NCBI GenBank assembly: GCA_004794655.1
Contig: SMMW01000016.1
Span: forward strand, 62,001-126,000
Length of the DNA: 64,000 nucleotides
From: Marisa cornuarietis
Lineage: Eukaryota; Mollusca; Gastropoda; Architaenioglossa; Ampullariidae
Direction of reading: 5' to 3'
Shown here: piece by piece, positions 30,601-42,100 of the stretch
Numbering within the stretch: position 1 is the stretch's first letter
How the letters are laid out: every line of letters starts with the position of its first letter
Program-made: the position numbers and the translations under genes
The notes under the pieces: generated by a model
Told to the model about the DNA's origin: nothing
The model's database searches: none
What the model saw: the letters and a program-made list of their open reading frames with translations, nothing else

Positions 30601-31900
30601 CATCTTCCCCATCTTGACATTCTCTGTCCAGGTTACAGTCCAGATGATCTTTGAATGTGTCGTAATATGGAACAGCGCAGTTGAAATTGCTTGCATCTAC
30701 CGTTTCTGGAGTTTCTAAATAAGGATGAAAAGAAAACAGCATTTTGAACCCAGTTTTTACAACTGCATTGTCTGAAATAAACAACAGGCGAAGTGAAGAG
30801 TTAAAAACTCGAGGCGTGACGTATTCGGCTCCACATTTCTTCCAGACCTCGGTTTCACCTTCGGTGTCAACTTTGATGAGTTTTAAATAATCATATAAAC
30901 AGTTCTCATGCATCTCGAGGTCTATCCGTGCAAAGCTAATCATTACCATGTGTTCTGAGGGAGGAGTGATAGTCGTAGAACCGTTAAAATAATTCGGGTA
31001 CTCCATAATCCCGTCATAGCCTGGTGACGTCACGTACCCCGATTTTGATGACGTGTTGACGACAAGCAGATTTTGCCTCCAGTTTTCAACTGTGGTACTG
31101 AATCGAAATTTAATGTCTAGCGGACCATTTAGCATGCTCTCAGCTAAGTTGTACTCAAATGTAAAGCGTAATTTATTAGTCAATGAATAGGCGATTGGCG
31201 GCAAAAGTCCGCTGACCCCGCACAAATTTGTGATTTTAAATTCTCCGGTGTAATCGAAAATTTGAATTGTGTCGTATTGTTCACACAATAACTGGTCCTC
31301 ACTATGATACCTGTCAAACTTGACAGTCATGAACTTTCCCTCTGGCACCACGATATTCCACGTGCACATTAGTAAACCTGTGATTCTTTCTGCAACGATA
31401 ACCTCCACGATCCCGTGAGTTGCAAATATTGTCTCTGTCTGTTGTGAATGTTGGCAAGCCTCGATGTTTACGCGATATGCGGCTGGACCTGTTTGCTCTA
31501 TGTATGAACGGATGTCAGTAACAACTGATCCAGTGTTCGCCCATCCTTCCAGCCTGCGTCCTGTGGTTCCACAGGTTTCGAGTCCATTAGCAGTCAAATC
31601 TGTGTTTGGGTATTTTGGGGTCAGGCTAGAAATTATGTCAGGTGGAGCCTCATTAGTCTTGTGCGTTGAAGAATAAATATGGTCTTTGATAGGTTTTGAA
31701 GTATCATTTAAAGTTTTACCATCACCTGAAAGTGAGACTTCCTGTTCGTTTAAACTTTTTGTCTGACTGACATCGGTACCGACATACATGTCTGTAATCA
31801 AAGACGTATTAGAAAACGTTTTCTGACTGGAGCTCTCGTTTATTTCGAGATCCTGATTTCCTTGAGTGTAAATTAGACAAAGAAGCAATGCGATGTACAT
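27644..31900 (-). CDS. GRL101: GRL101-like receptor, array gene 2, intact with long tail
   Basis: 1,418 aa in one exon, with the same order as gene 1: signal peptide MYIALLLCLIYTQG, stalk, two CUB domains (about 149-391), degenerate LDLa, C-type lectin (about 444-575), four LDLa, LRRs, Cys hinge, 7TM (LNIADF, LDRFLV, NPFLY) and tail. It has the longest cytoplasmic tail of the array: 42 residues beyond the point where gene 1 stops, with VVVKQIKVWIEANVLTLDII likely helical. By eye it is closest to gene 1, with long blocks of identical residues through CUB2 and the Cys-rich segment. The lectin loop (VGLSSTNVPVEMYGNF, QVEKRTGYLDSSTCF) and the LRR faces differ. It lies downstream of a conserved TATA-containing flank. 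The ligand is unknown. Confidence 0.92.
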   Translation of the reverse strand: MYIALLLCLIYTQGNQDLEINESSSQKTFSNTSLITDMYVGTDVSQTKSLNEQEVSLSGDGKTLNDTSKPIKDHIYSSTHKTNEAPPDIISSLTPKYPNTDLTANGLETCGTTGRRLEGWANTGSVVTDIRSYIEQTGPAAYRVNIEACQHSQQTETIFATHGIVEVIVAERITGLLMCTWNIVVPEGKFMTVKFDRYHSEDQLLCEQYDTIQIFDYTGEFKITNLCGVSGLLPPIAYSLTNKLRFTFEYNLAESMLNGPLDIKFRFSTTVENWRQNLLVVNTSSKSGYVTSPGYDGIMEYPNYFNGSTTITPPSEHMVMISFARIDLEMHENCLYDYLKLIKVDTEGETEVWKKCGAEYVTPRVFNSSLRLLFISDNAVVKTGFKMLFSFHPYLETPETVDASNFNCAVPYYDTFKDHLDCNLDRECQDGEDEVSCPYTTQSCGNGLIDGENKCYKFENQTKNLTWNEALTMCHSYGQQLVTLKTQQEWRNFQKVLNYSKRTSYLYVGLSSTNVPVEMYGNFLQWVDGTMAHYVQVEKRTGYLDSSTCFMMQSGYTVKLSFVNCNQNTTVRLWCESPKNNTNQTPQTPPIYSVIKDTQDSIQNVSFMKCFNKQISVDFLSCAKESYCNVEHYISYCEIPGKERLPMFNCDNIQTIPYTLLCDYRSNCVDGSDEKFCKFPLCEEYTCRNKQCVSQHHVCDEIPHCLDRSDEYCLFSFQNIKSSLAPPAIINLVSQTQFAITPLNASQSCPDNYFRCSDEDYCLPVFMRCNGVYDCLNKQDETNCETYTCPGLYRCYSSTVCLHPSHVCDGVFQCPQQDDERFCQLTCPQDSCTCQGHAFVCSNVFNVSEYPDIRYLDASGTGLTYESVENSVYLVSLILRNCRLDSLSKLLLPNLQILDLGDNLLTSIEMSVFLSLENLRYMILSRNPLISLISTHSSTVHRNLVHIELTFTHLEAYDNALLKNFPEIKYLNLSNSPIKFLIENAFSTTPLIQSLDLRGCPVESFSETVLADLKSLLVMYSQNYKLCCPAMLPKLLNVKNCFTTMDEISSCEDLLQSNVYRIFLWFFCLLALVGNAGSLVSRFFLNNQASYNVFVINLNIADFVMGIYLAIIGVADQVYRGKYLWHDTTWKTSPLCHVAGFLCLLSSEVSAFIICIITLDRFLVVQFPFSRVRFKKQSAALACFSAWVVGVVLAAVPLLPMTSHWDFYSQTGICVPLPITRKSFGGHNYSFGVVIVLNFVLFVLIAVGQLIIYHSVRANSLSTSSNKNTADLAVARRLTSVVVSSFLCFFPVALLGLLAASGTPVPGEVNVAMVIFVLPFNAALNPFLYTFNTVMEKRRRAAEMRLLKRLESRVHSEIFSLHNTRQVKAKNIGEIRDVVVKQIKVWIEANVLTLDIIMHAMNSLSKQNKITSSTDYSE

Positions 31901-32660
31901 TATTATTATTTACACATGGAATCTTTGAGTTTATCACTAGCAAAAAATGCTCGCAGCACAACCTAAACAAAGCTCGCTTTCTATAAAGTTAGACATTAGC
32001 TGGTATAGCATCTTATCGCTTTTTAATTTTATGTTTTGCTCTCCATATTGTGATAAAAACAAGATAGAAAAGCCGATGGGTGTCTCAACTGACTCTACTG
32101 CACGTGCACAATGGACACTGAAGACTGTTCGTCGGTGCAAAAGAAGGCGTCGTTTTTTTTTTCGTTGAACAAGAATGGTTAAATCTCTTTACATTTGCAG
32201 CTCTTTGTTTCCTCTCGTGTCTCTTTGTCAAGGACTCCATTCATCTCAAATCCACCCCTTATATACATTTGTTTTAGCGATCTTGTTTTATCTTGATAGG
32301 CGCGGCGAGGTGTAGGGGTTTTTGCCTTTTTGATTTTATTGGCTCACTGCTTTTATTTTGGTTCGTAAAGAACGTACTTTTCAAAATAATAACTTTTATT
32401 GCAGTTTGTAGAGAGGAAGATATTTCTTTTATCCGTTTCCCCACCATTTGTGTATCTTTATCATAAATAGAAGTTTTTAGAAGGAAAATATGTTTTAAAA
32501 CATTTGCAGAATAATACTTTAGCTTTTATATTATTCTTTAACACAGAATCTACTTGTGCCATTTCCTAGATCTCTATCAGTTCAGGGATGTTATATTTAG
32601 CTTACGCATAAATGTTCTTTGTTGATTTAGAGAAAATTGTAGCTCTTTAAATATCTGGAA
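31901..32660 (-). promoter_or_regulatory. Conserved 5' flank of receptor gene 2
   Basis: It matches the gene 1 flank over the TATA region and the stretch 32338-32650 ('ttggctcactgcttttatttt', 'gaggaagatatttct', 'agagaaaattgtagctcttt'). The insert between ATG and TATA is about 140 bases longer than in gene 1. Confidence 0.55.
32257..32265 (-). promoter_or_regulatory. TATA box, gene 2
   Basis: TATATAAGG on the minus strand, about 360 bases upstream of the ATG, in the same context as gene 1 (GTATATAAGGGGTGGAT). Confidence 0.6.
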
Positions 32661-33119
32661 GACAGCACGTGGAAAGAAAAAATGATCCTAAGCTAACGTT
32701 TTGTGAAACAGACAGACGGGATAAAAACAGTTTACTTCAAATCCAGCAGACTAGATATACCGATCGTGCTTTACATATTTGAAAATGCTTTACATATTTG
32801 ACGATAAGGTGGACAATCTAGGCATTTGACAAGTGACTGAGGCGCCAGTTACCTGATGTAGTACAGGAAGAATACAACTATTCCTGAGGCGGTTCATCGT
32901 CAGTACTGTGAGATGTGAAGAGATTGTGTAAACTAAAAAAAAACATCCACAGATGTTACGGATGAATAGAAAGAAGACAACTTGATGGGTATTTCGACAG
33001 GTTTTTACGTGAGAACGAGAAATGGTAGAGCAAGGGTCACCTGTATCCACAAACAGGACAAAGAGATTGAGTTGTAGAACTGCGTCAGACCCTCAGAAAG
33101 GCAGGATAACTCAGCAGAA

Positions 33120-33123
<4 letters not shown>

Positions 33124-33166
<43 letters not shown>

Positions 33167-33186
33167 GCGCTCACACACAGCACGCA
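33124..33186. repeat. (CA)n(CG)n compound microsatellite
   Basis: A CA run passing directly into a CG run and then a short CA run. Alternating purine-pyrimidine DNA of this kind can form Z-DNA. Confidence 0.95.
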
Positions 33187-33462
33187 CGCACGTGCTCACG
33201 CAAGCAGGACTCGCACACAACGGCAGTTGTAGAACAGCAACTTTAATTAGATCTTTTTCACAGTTTCTCTTCCACCGTCAACCAGTCGAATCTTTTTGAC
33301 TTCAGAAGCAGTTATACATCTGATGGCAACATGAGTTTTGTTGGCTTGTCCAAGATTCTGGAAAACTCAGTCAGTCGCACTGTCTCACACTTACGTTGTT
33401 GGAGTCATAGTGAAGTAGCTCGCGCCAACTATTGTCTCACTTGTCTTGTTTAATGTCAAACT

Positions 33463-33692
33463 GGGCGCTTGGTAGTTAGTGGTGAAAACTCTCCCTTGTC
33501 ACCACTGAAGTGAGAGACTCTGGGTTCAGATCTCGTCTCGGGACATTCTCTGAATGTGACACCTGTTTACAGGGCTGGGCGTCGAGGGTTTTCTCCTGGT
33601 ATTCTGGCTTTTTCCCCTCGATCTTGCCCTCCAGTAATGCGAAATCACCTCAAGGTGGAAGCACTTTCCTACTAAATAAACCATCCAACCTG
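33463..33692 (+). mobile_element. tRNA-derived SINE, family A, copy 3
   Basis: B-box GGTTCAGATCTC and the complete body through 'cctactaaataaaccatccaacctg' are present. The A-box region is slightly damaged (TAGTTAGTGGTGAAAAC). It occupies the same spacer position as copies 1 and 2. Confidence 0.75.
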
Positions 33693-34727
33693 ACACGTGA
33701 AGGAACCAGCCGTAATAGCCATTCCATTTATCTCTGTAAATCTGACGTGTTTTCTGAACATGAGCTTTTCTGATAGACGTGCGATAGACAGTGCAAAAAT
33801 ATGGTTTATTTCGATCACCGTTAACTATATTTTTCGCGCAAACGAATGATTTATTTGAAACTTTTTCATTGATCTTCCTTCCTTTGTTCATTTCTTGATA
33901 TGCACGCCAAGTGTCTTTTTTCACAGTCCGTACTCTAAACGGTAAAACCTCCCCAATCAACCCTTCGATCCCTTTAATTTATTCCTACCTTAAATATGCT
34001 CGCTTTCTTCTTGAAAAGTAAGCAAAAGTGCTTCAGTTTAAGCACTAAGTCGACATACGAGTCTAAATACATTTTGTCAGACAGTCTAATTGTCGTTTCG
34101 GAGTCTGCTGCTCCTCCCTATTACACAAAATATTGAACTACTAAGTTTTGGTGAAAAGTGAAGTACAGTATACAGCTTATACAGTAATGAAGGTCCGTTA
34201 TACAACCTGCGTGGCATGTAAGACACGTGATCGCTCTTGTAGTTGCAAGCGAAACGCTCACCTTGATGACGTGTGTTCGGTTTCTACGTGCGTCCCGAGG
34301 AATTAGTTGCGACCTCCGTGGTGTCGGCAGAAGTACAAGGTTTCGTCCCATAAAGCGACCTCTCTGTATCCCTTACTGAGATTGGGATTACTTATCGTGC
34401 ATGTGTAGTGCTCGGTGAACGAATATATGTGCAGAATTTGTGAACGCGGACATGTTCAGTAAGTGTTGAATGTGAATATACCAGTGACACAACACCAAGC
34501 TCTAGTAACCATCATGTACCGGAGTCTTCCGAATTGTGAGTACGTTAACCTGTGCACTGTGTTTATATAATCACATTGAACGGTTAAACTTGAAGAGACT
34601 CCCCTACAGAGAGAATGAGCGTATATGGTCAACATGTATAATTCTGTTACAGATTGTTCTCATGTTCTGTATGTGAGAAAATTGAGATTTAATAAGCAGT
34701 AATTATTCAAATCTGCTTGCGGCAGAA

Positions 34728-34935
34728 CTTTCTTATAAGGGTAGGGGGAGGGGGAATGTGACGTCATAGGCTGTTCTATGTTATTTTGTCAGAGGTTTGG
34801 GGTTAGGGTTTGGGGTAGGGTAGGGCTAGGGTTAGGTTTAGTTTAGACACAATTGGGCAATTGAGTGGAGCGAGCAGACGATAATGCCGCGAGACATTTC
34901 TGTTATGGCCGCCATGTTGCCCCCCTATAAGAAAG
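34728..34935. mobile_element. MITE candidate with telomere-like core
   Basis: About 208 bp bounded by a perfect 10-bp inverted repeat, CTTTCTTATA and TATAAGAAAG, which continues into a G-run on one side and a C-run on the other. The interior holds a degenerate TTAGGG-like array (34797-34845). It is too short to code for a transposase. No target duplication could be fixed. Confidence 0.5.
34797..34845 (+). repeat. Degenerate interstitial (TTAGGG)n-like tract
   Basis: Reads GGTTAGGG, TTTGGGG, TAGGG, TAGGG, CTAGGG, TTAGG: about seven imperfect units of the animal telomere motif lying inside the inverted-repeat pair. Confidence 0.7.
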
Positions 34936-36672
34936 CTGTTCCCTGCTTGCTACGCGGGAGAAAGTTAGTAGTTTGGCTTCTAGGTTTGTATCCAGCCCTA
35001 ATAAAGTTTACTGTTCTTTGTTGTATATGACTTTTCGCTGCGGATTTTTGTCTATGTAAACAAAGGGATTAGTTGACGGCGACTGGCCAAGGAGTTTTTG
35101 TGTATTGGTGACTGTCTTGTAAAGTCATGACCCGGTGCAGCCAATACCCTAACCCGGGTAGTCCGACCAAGATCAACATAAGACTTCATTCATCGAAGAG
35201 AACAACGACCACCTTTCCACAGAAAGTACTGTTGAACAAGTCTAAATTATTGCCTGTTCTGCTATGACACCTTTCTAAGCTATATCTGTACTTCACAATC
35301 TTCAAAACAACATATGTACAGAAGGTATATTTTTCTATTTGCACACACACAAATGCTTTTACTAGCACGGGTCAATGTCCGGCTCATACAGAAAACGCAC
35401 AAGCACATTAAAAAAAAGTATTAATGCTTCAAAAATTTAGCATAATAAATTTTCAACAAATAATTTTTTACTTTTTCCTGACCTTTTCCTGACTTCAAAT
35501 GAATTTCTTCAAATACTGACTTGTTCAGGTACTGGAAATCATTTTTCAAAACATACTGACTTTCAAGCTTTGTCTGACCCGTGTGAATCCTGAATGCTGT
35601 ACTATACTGAGACACTTTCACAAGTACATGAGTGGCTGATACAGTGTAATGGGGTTTGAGCCTATGGCCGAGCCATTTCTGCCCTGAGTTAATACAAGAG
35701 GACGTTACTTCTAAAGGAAAAGTTATACAAGAATAATAAATCCTATAGGTGTGCAAAACATTGCGATAACCTTAATATAATATATTATAAAGACACTGGA
35801 TGCTTTCAATGTGCAAAGTTCTTTACTATCGTGGTGTTACAATGGAAAAGTTATTAGCTGGTATCATCAGTGCAAGAAAATATCAAAGAAAACAGCCTTA
35901 TAAGAGGCAAGAATGGAAACAGATACACATTCGCAAAGCATTTTGTGGGATTTCGGCGCTCTTCTGGTTGAATCCGCGTCTATCTAAATGCGGGTGTTTA
36001 TTCGATCCCCGAATTACCCTCTGGGATAAATAAAGTGTTATCTTAAATAATTCATGGCGTTTTGAAGTCGCTACATAACTTTATCACTTCCCTGTCGATT
36101 GTTGGAAAGCTCCTGTTAATCAGTCCCTCGTTTGTGGAAGGGGGTTTAGATGAATGGTGCACGTCCCTCATTTAAGGGAAAGAAAGCAGTCTTGTAATAG
36201 CAAAACACACACAGTTAAATCACTGAAATCTTAATCCTTTAACTTTCTCGCTATCACATTGTCCTGTCTCTGAGATCCAAAAGATCTTTCAGTCAAGCCA
36301 GGTTGATGGTGTTGCTTCCTTTCTTTGTAGCTCAGGGGTGGAGTGTTTGAGACTGGGGAACCCTCGGGGTCGAACATCTACGGTTTTACTTGTGCAGTTT
36401 TCTCCGGTTCTAAAAAACTTATACAATAGCACCGTACACGCAGACTTTCAGCGTTCGAATAATCCGAAATGTTCCTCAATCTCATTCTATGTTTGGTGTT
36501 GACTGTTGGCAATTTTGTGCAGGGCCGTAAGAAGATGCTCGGCCTTATTTTTTTTGGGGGGAGGGGGTAGGGGTGGGTTCGTGAGTGTAGTCTTGCACAC
36601 ATATGTACTTATGGGGTGGTAACATCACAACATATGCTGCTTTCAGGAGTACACGACAAAGCAACGCCTAAC

Positions 36673-36688
36673 AAAAAAAAAAAAAAAA
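36673..36688. repeat. Poly(A) run
   Basis: Sixteen consecutive A, possibly a retroelement tail; no element body was recognised beside it. Confidence 0.8.
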
Positions 36689-37189
36689 CTCATTGAAAAA
36701 TGACTCACCTGGTTATCGCAATCAAAAGAAATTATGTAATGTTCAGAATAAGACTAATAACTTTATAATCATATTAATCACCTTCAAGGTCTGAAAGCCC
36801 CTGAGTCTTCTTTAATGAATGCATTTGCTTTGTAGCATCGTTTTCTCCGTTTCTGTATATCGAGGGCTAGATGCAAAAATCGTAACATTGGCTTATTCTG
36901 TTATACTACACAATAAAGATGTGACATTTATTTCTCTCTTACTTTGCTCCTTTACCTTTCTGTATGTTGTGGAGAATCACGTCTCAAGCATTCAACCTGC
37001 GGGAGAAGGGGGGAAAATGTACTGAGATTGATGTACTAGTGTGACGTAGTACACTGTTTGTGGCGCTTGTTGATCGCAGGTGGATATCGTGCACTTTGTT
37101 ACCGGATGATTAATTAAAGGGTTGGTTTGAAAGACAAGCTTACAGGTTTTATATCGCCGGTACCTATCGATATCTTCCAATAAATAAAT

Positions 37190-38300
37190 AAATAAACGCA
37201 GACAGTTTGGGTTGGTCTTTAAGTCGGATGGAGTCCTGATCTACAATACAACTTTATTAATTCACAAGTTTAATGTCCTGAACGAGTTTTAACAAAAATT
37301 TTGTCTCCTTTGGTCCAGCACTTTTCTACTATTCAGGTGTGTCGGGCCGTTGAAACAGGATGTAATTATCCTTGGTAAGGTCGTACACGATGACCACAAA
37401 TCTTGCACTCTGTCCTAGCTTTGCCCTCAGTTTCGTTCTGTTTTTTACTCACTTCTTATCATGTCTTTCTAGAAACAAAGCGGACAGTGATCACTCGTGG
37501 AGCCTAGTCGATGGACAGAATCCAATCCTTTTTCTGTTATGTGTTTTAATTTCTGTCTATCACGGAATAGTTTTATCACAGTTTCTTGACACTGCCTGAA
37601 AGTTTCACCTTCTGGTTCCTCGACAGTTCTTGGATTGTAATTCCTGGAATACGGCGCGTTAGAATTGCTTCTACTTTCTACCTTCTGTACTGTAACATCG
37701 GCTATTTCAATGTCAGCTTGTGCAGCCTTTTGCCTCTTTTTCGGTTCTTTCACTTCACATGTCAGTCTATCCATTTCTTGTTGTAACACGAGTACAGAGG
37801 ATTCCATTCTTTCTATTGCTGTAGTAATCTCTATTTTTACTCCGTTGCTATAAAGCTTTGCTAGTACAAGTTTTCAGCGGGTGATTTCTTGAGAATCAGG
37901 TGACTGGAGCAGTGGTTGGTTGGTTTTTGATTTCTGTAGCGGTGCGTCGTCTGCTGTCAAGTCAGAAGCGATGTTGACAGTGGTTGTCATGTGCCGGTCG
38001 AAAGAAGAAAAGTGCTTCATAAGCGAAGAAGAGGTTGGCTCGTTGTATTGTTGATTTTTCTTTACTTTTACATTCTTTAACCGTTTTTCTTTCGATTGTT
38101 ATTTCAAGCTATCCTCGTGAGCAGAAGACGATGTATTGTGTGCCTTGGCTTTTTTCCGCTGTGGGACCACTGCACTGCTTTGTTGTGACGTGGGCTGTGT
38201 TCTAGGAAAGTTCAACTGTCTTCAGTGAGCGTTTCCCCCTCATAACTTTTTACCAGGGAGAATACGACTGCGTATAAAGCACGTTCGCCACACATGTCGT
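37190..38300 (-). pseudogene. L1-type ORF1 relic
   Basis: The frame at 37469-37807 starts with a coiled-coil-like stretch (VLVLQQEMDRLTCEVKEPKKRQ). A segment then resembles the L1 ORF1 RRM region (EPEGETFRQCQETVIKLF, followed by DSVHRLG, comparable to the family's RAHRLG). The upstream part has no intact frame. A TTTA-type run near 37180-37196 could be the 3' end on this strand. No endonuclease or RT follows, so it is an internal fragment. Confidence 0.5.
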
Positions 38301-38583
38301 TCATTAGAAACTCCGACTCGTAGCAGTGAAGTGGTCTCACCCGGTCTGGTTCTTCCCTATAATCAGACACGACATCCTGTCTTTAAAAGTACCTTGAGGG
38401 AAGGTCAACGCCAGATGGTCAGAGGATGAACTAACTTACAACTGTGAAGGAGAGGACTGGAAGTACCGAACACGATCTGCTCACCATCGTCAAGACCGGC
38501 CTGAATGGCTGGCATCTTCAGCTGCCTCATCTGTCCATGGGGTGCCTCTGACGACCTGAACCGGTGTATGGCTGGCACTAGTC

Positions 38584-38617
38584 AATGACTGACTGACTGA
38601 ACGACTGACTGATATCA
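38584..38617. repeat. (GACT)n-like short tandem repeat
   Basis: 'tgactgactgactgaacgactgactgat'. The upstream 150 bases look like a LINE 3' end with a microsatellite tail, but no coding motif confirms it. Confidence 0.6.
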
Positions 38618-38880
38618 AGATCGTTCAGATTTCTCCCCCACGCGCTCTTTAATACAGGGTTTTTGCGAGACATTGCGTTCGGAAAATGAGATATGGGTAT
38701 GAAAGGTAACGCCGTAAGTACAGTTGTAATGACACTTTCATGTCATCTGTCTTTATTTACAGCTCTTATTTACTTTGGCTCTCGTGGCATATTCTCCTTA
38801 GATTACGATCTAATCTTAAGCAATTTCTGAATACCAGACACCAAAACTTTACTGAAATGGTGACATGTTCAGTAAACACT

Positions 38881-39147
38881 TCGTTATTTTAGAAGTATTC
38901 AATAGATTAGTTTTAATGCACAGTGTACCCAATATAAAATAAACGAAATATAAGGCCCAGTGGTCATAAGATTATATAACAAAAATCACTACAAAAACAC
39001 AGTATAGTCAAAACGCTCTCAGACACGGTTATCCGTCAAAAACACATTTTTCTTTTCTTCACTAAGTTGTTCATCACGTCCATAACGACCTCATCAAGGG
39101 TCAAAACATTTTCTCAATCTCTTGATTTGCTTAAATACCAGCTCCCG
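38881..39147. other. 3' flank of receptor gene 3
   Basis: Non-coding. The sequence just below the stop codon still reads as relic tail in one frame (VFKQIK-type), showing that the gene 3 stop arose within an ancestrally longer tail. Confidence 0.5.
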
Positions 39148-42100
39148 CTAAGCTCCGACGTCCGTAGCCTTGACCTGCCTCGTGTTGTGGAGTGAGAAGA
39201 CTTCACTGTGTACTTGGGACTCGAGCCGCTTCAACAGACGCATCTCCGCGGCCCGCCGTCGCTTCTCCATCACCGTGTTGAAGGTGTACAGGAACGGGTT
39301 GAGGGCGGCGTTAAAAGGTAAGACAAAGATCAACATGGCAACGTTCACTTCGCCAGGAATCGGGGTGCCTGAGGCAGCCAACAGACCCAACAAAGCGACA
39401 GGAAAGAAACAGAGAAAACTGGACACAATGACTGAGGTCAGGCGGCGCGCCACGGCCAGGTCAGCGGTGTTTTTGTTGGAGGACGTGGACAAGGAATTCG
39501 CTCGGACACTGTGGTAAATAATAAGCTGGCCCACCATAATAACAAAGAAGAGAACAAAGTTGAGGACTATGACTACACCAAACGAGTAGTTATGTCCCAC
39601 AAAACTCTTTCGTGTGATGGGAAGCGGCACACAAATGCCGGTCTGACTGTAGAAATCCCAGTGTGACGTCATGGGAAGAAGGGGAACAGCCGCCAGAACG
39701 AAGCCAACCATCCACGCGGAGAAACATGCCACTGCGGCGGAGTGTTTATTGAAGCGAACTCTGCTGAAAGGAAACCGAAGCACCAGAAAACGGTCCAAAG
39801 TGATGAGGCAGATGATGAAAGCTGACACTTCAGTTGATAAAAGACACAGAAAGCCGGCCGCGTGGCACACTGGACTACTTTTCCATGTCGTGTCGTGCCA
39901 CAGGTACTTCCCACGATACACTTGGTCTGCTACACCAATAATGGCCAGGTAAATGCCCATCACGAAATCAGCAAAATTTAGGTTGATGACAAAGACACTG
40001 TAGCTCGCCTGGTTGTTAAGACAGAACCTGGAGAGAAAACTCACCGCGTTGCCCACAAGAGCTAAAGCAGAGAAGACACTCAGAAATATGCGGTAGATGT
40101 TAGATTGTAAAAGGTCTTCACAGGAGGAGATTTCATCCATTGTAGTGAAACAGCTTCTGGTATTTAATTGTTCTGGCAAAATTTCGCTGCAACATAACTT
40201 ATAGTTTTCCGAGTACATTACAAGGAGTGACTTTAAGTCTTTGAGAACACTCTGAGAGAAGGACTCGACTGGACAACCTCTCAGATCCAAGCTCTCAATG
40301 TACGGGGTTACGTTAAAGGCATTTCCTACTAAAGACCTCAGTGGTGAACCTGAAAGATTAAGATATTTTATCGTTGGGAAACTCTTAAGTCGCTCGTTAT
40401 CATAGGTTTTCAAGCTAGAAAAAGACAGATCGATGTGTATGAGATTTTTATGAGGTGTCGTGAAATGCGTAAGTATTAGGTAAATCACTGGGTTTTCTGC
40501 TAAGCTAAGATACCGTAAATTTGCCAAACCCATGAAGACGGACATATCTATGGACGTCAATAAATTGTCTTCGATGTCTAAGATTTGTAAATTTGGCAAA
40601 ATTAAGGTTGACAAAGAAACTAACCGACAATTTTTAAGAATCAGACTCACCAGATAGACACTGTTCTCCACACTCTCATAAGTGAGACCTGTTTCACTGG
40701 CATCTAAATACCGAATATCCGGGTACTCACTGACGTTGAATACGCTAGAACACACAAAAGCGTGACCTTGACATGTACAACTGTCTTGAGGACACGTCAG
40801 CTGACAGAATCTCTCGTCGTCCTGCTGCGGACACTGGAACACGCCGTCACACACGTGCGAGGGATGCAGGCAGACGGTGGAAGAGTAACAGCGGTACAGA
40901 CCAGGGCAGGTGTAAGCCTCACAGTTGGTCTCGTCCTGTTTGTTAAAACAGTCGTACACATCGTTACAGCGCATGAAGACAGGCAGGCAGTAGTCTTCAT
41001 CACTACAGCGGAAATGAGTGTCAGGACATGACTGGGAGGCGTTTAGAGGAGTGATCGCATAACGTGTCTGCGAAACAAAGTTGATAATTGATGGCGGTGG
41101 TAGCGTAGATTTTATATTTTGAAAACTGTATGAACAATATTCGTCAGAATGGTCTCGGCAGTGTTGAAGTTCGTCGCAGAAATGGGATCGGCTGATACAC
41201 TGCTGATTTTTGCATGTGAATTCTTCGCACACAAAAATCTTGCAAAATCTCTCGTCAGTGCCATCTACACAGTCAGACCTGTAGTCGCAGACTAGAGAGT
41301 AAGGAATCGTCTGTGTGTTGTCGCACTTGAACATGGGGACCCGTTCTTTACCAGGAATATCACAAAAGGAAATGGGATGCTCGACATTACAATTATTTTC
41401 TTTAGCACACGACAGGAAGTCGACTGATAGCTGTCTCTGTGAGCACTTAACCAACGAAACATTCTGTATTTTGCCTGGAGGGTCAGTCTCATTTATAACA
41501 GGAAAAGTAGAAAACATCTGTGATTTCTCGCTTGTGTTGTTCTTGGGAGACTCACACAAAAGTTTAACCGTGTAGTTTTTGTTACACTTGATATAAGAAA
41601 GCATAACATTGTAACCATGCCGCATAACAAAACACGCGTAACTCTCAAAGAAGAGATTCGTTTCTTCCACCTGTATGTAATGTGCCATAGTTCCATCAAT
41701 CCACTGAAGAACATTTCCATACATAAGATCAAAATCCGAAATGTGTATACTATAGAGACCAACATACAGGTTTGCTGATCTCTTACCGTAATCTAGAATT
41801 CTCTGCAAGTCTCTCCACTCTTTTTCCGTTTTCAGTGTGACTAGTTGTTGTCCGTATGAATGGCATAGGGTCAAAGCTTTATTCCAGGTTATGTTTTTTG
41901 TTTGATTCTCAAGCCTGTAACACTTGTTTTCACCGTCTATCAAGCCGTCACCACAGCTTTGGTTCGTGTAAGGACATGATACTTCATCTTCTCCACCTTG
42001 ACATTCTCTGTCCATGTTACAGTGCACGTGATCTTTGAACATGTCGTAATATGGAACAGAGCAGTTAAAAACGCCCGCGTCTACTTCTTCCGGAGTTTCT

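Larger units (their letters stand above)
32661..34162. repeat. Duplicated spacer unit between genes 2 and 3
   Basis: No gene. It contains the compound microsatellite and SINE A copy 3, and matches 6611-6960 and 23230-23590 up to 'ctaagttttggtgaaaagtgaag' (about 34140-34162). Homology then stops abruptly, which marks the edge of inserted or rearranged DNA. Confidence 0.65.
34163..38880. other. Accessory DNA between genes 2 and 3
   Basis: Not found in the other spacers. It contains a MITE candidate (34728-34935), an L1 ORF1 relic (37190-38300), an A run (36673-36688) and a GACT-type short repeat (38584-38617). The stretch 35170-37180 holds only short unrecognised open frames. One (35800-36033) ends at an AATAAA-like signal after 'ctctgggataaataaag', which could be the 3' end of a retroelement, but nothing supports a gene. 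Confidence 0.4.

Noticed and set aside
35800..36033. 78-aa open frame with AATAAA-like signal just after it
   Set aside because: Lys/Arg-rich with no recognisable domain; the end 'ctctgggataaataaag' looks more like a retroelement 3' end.
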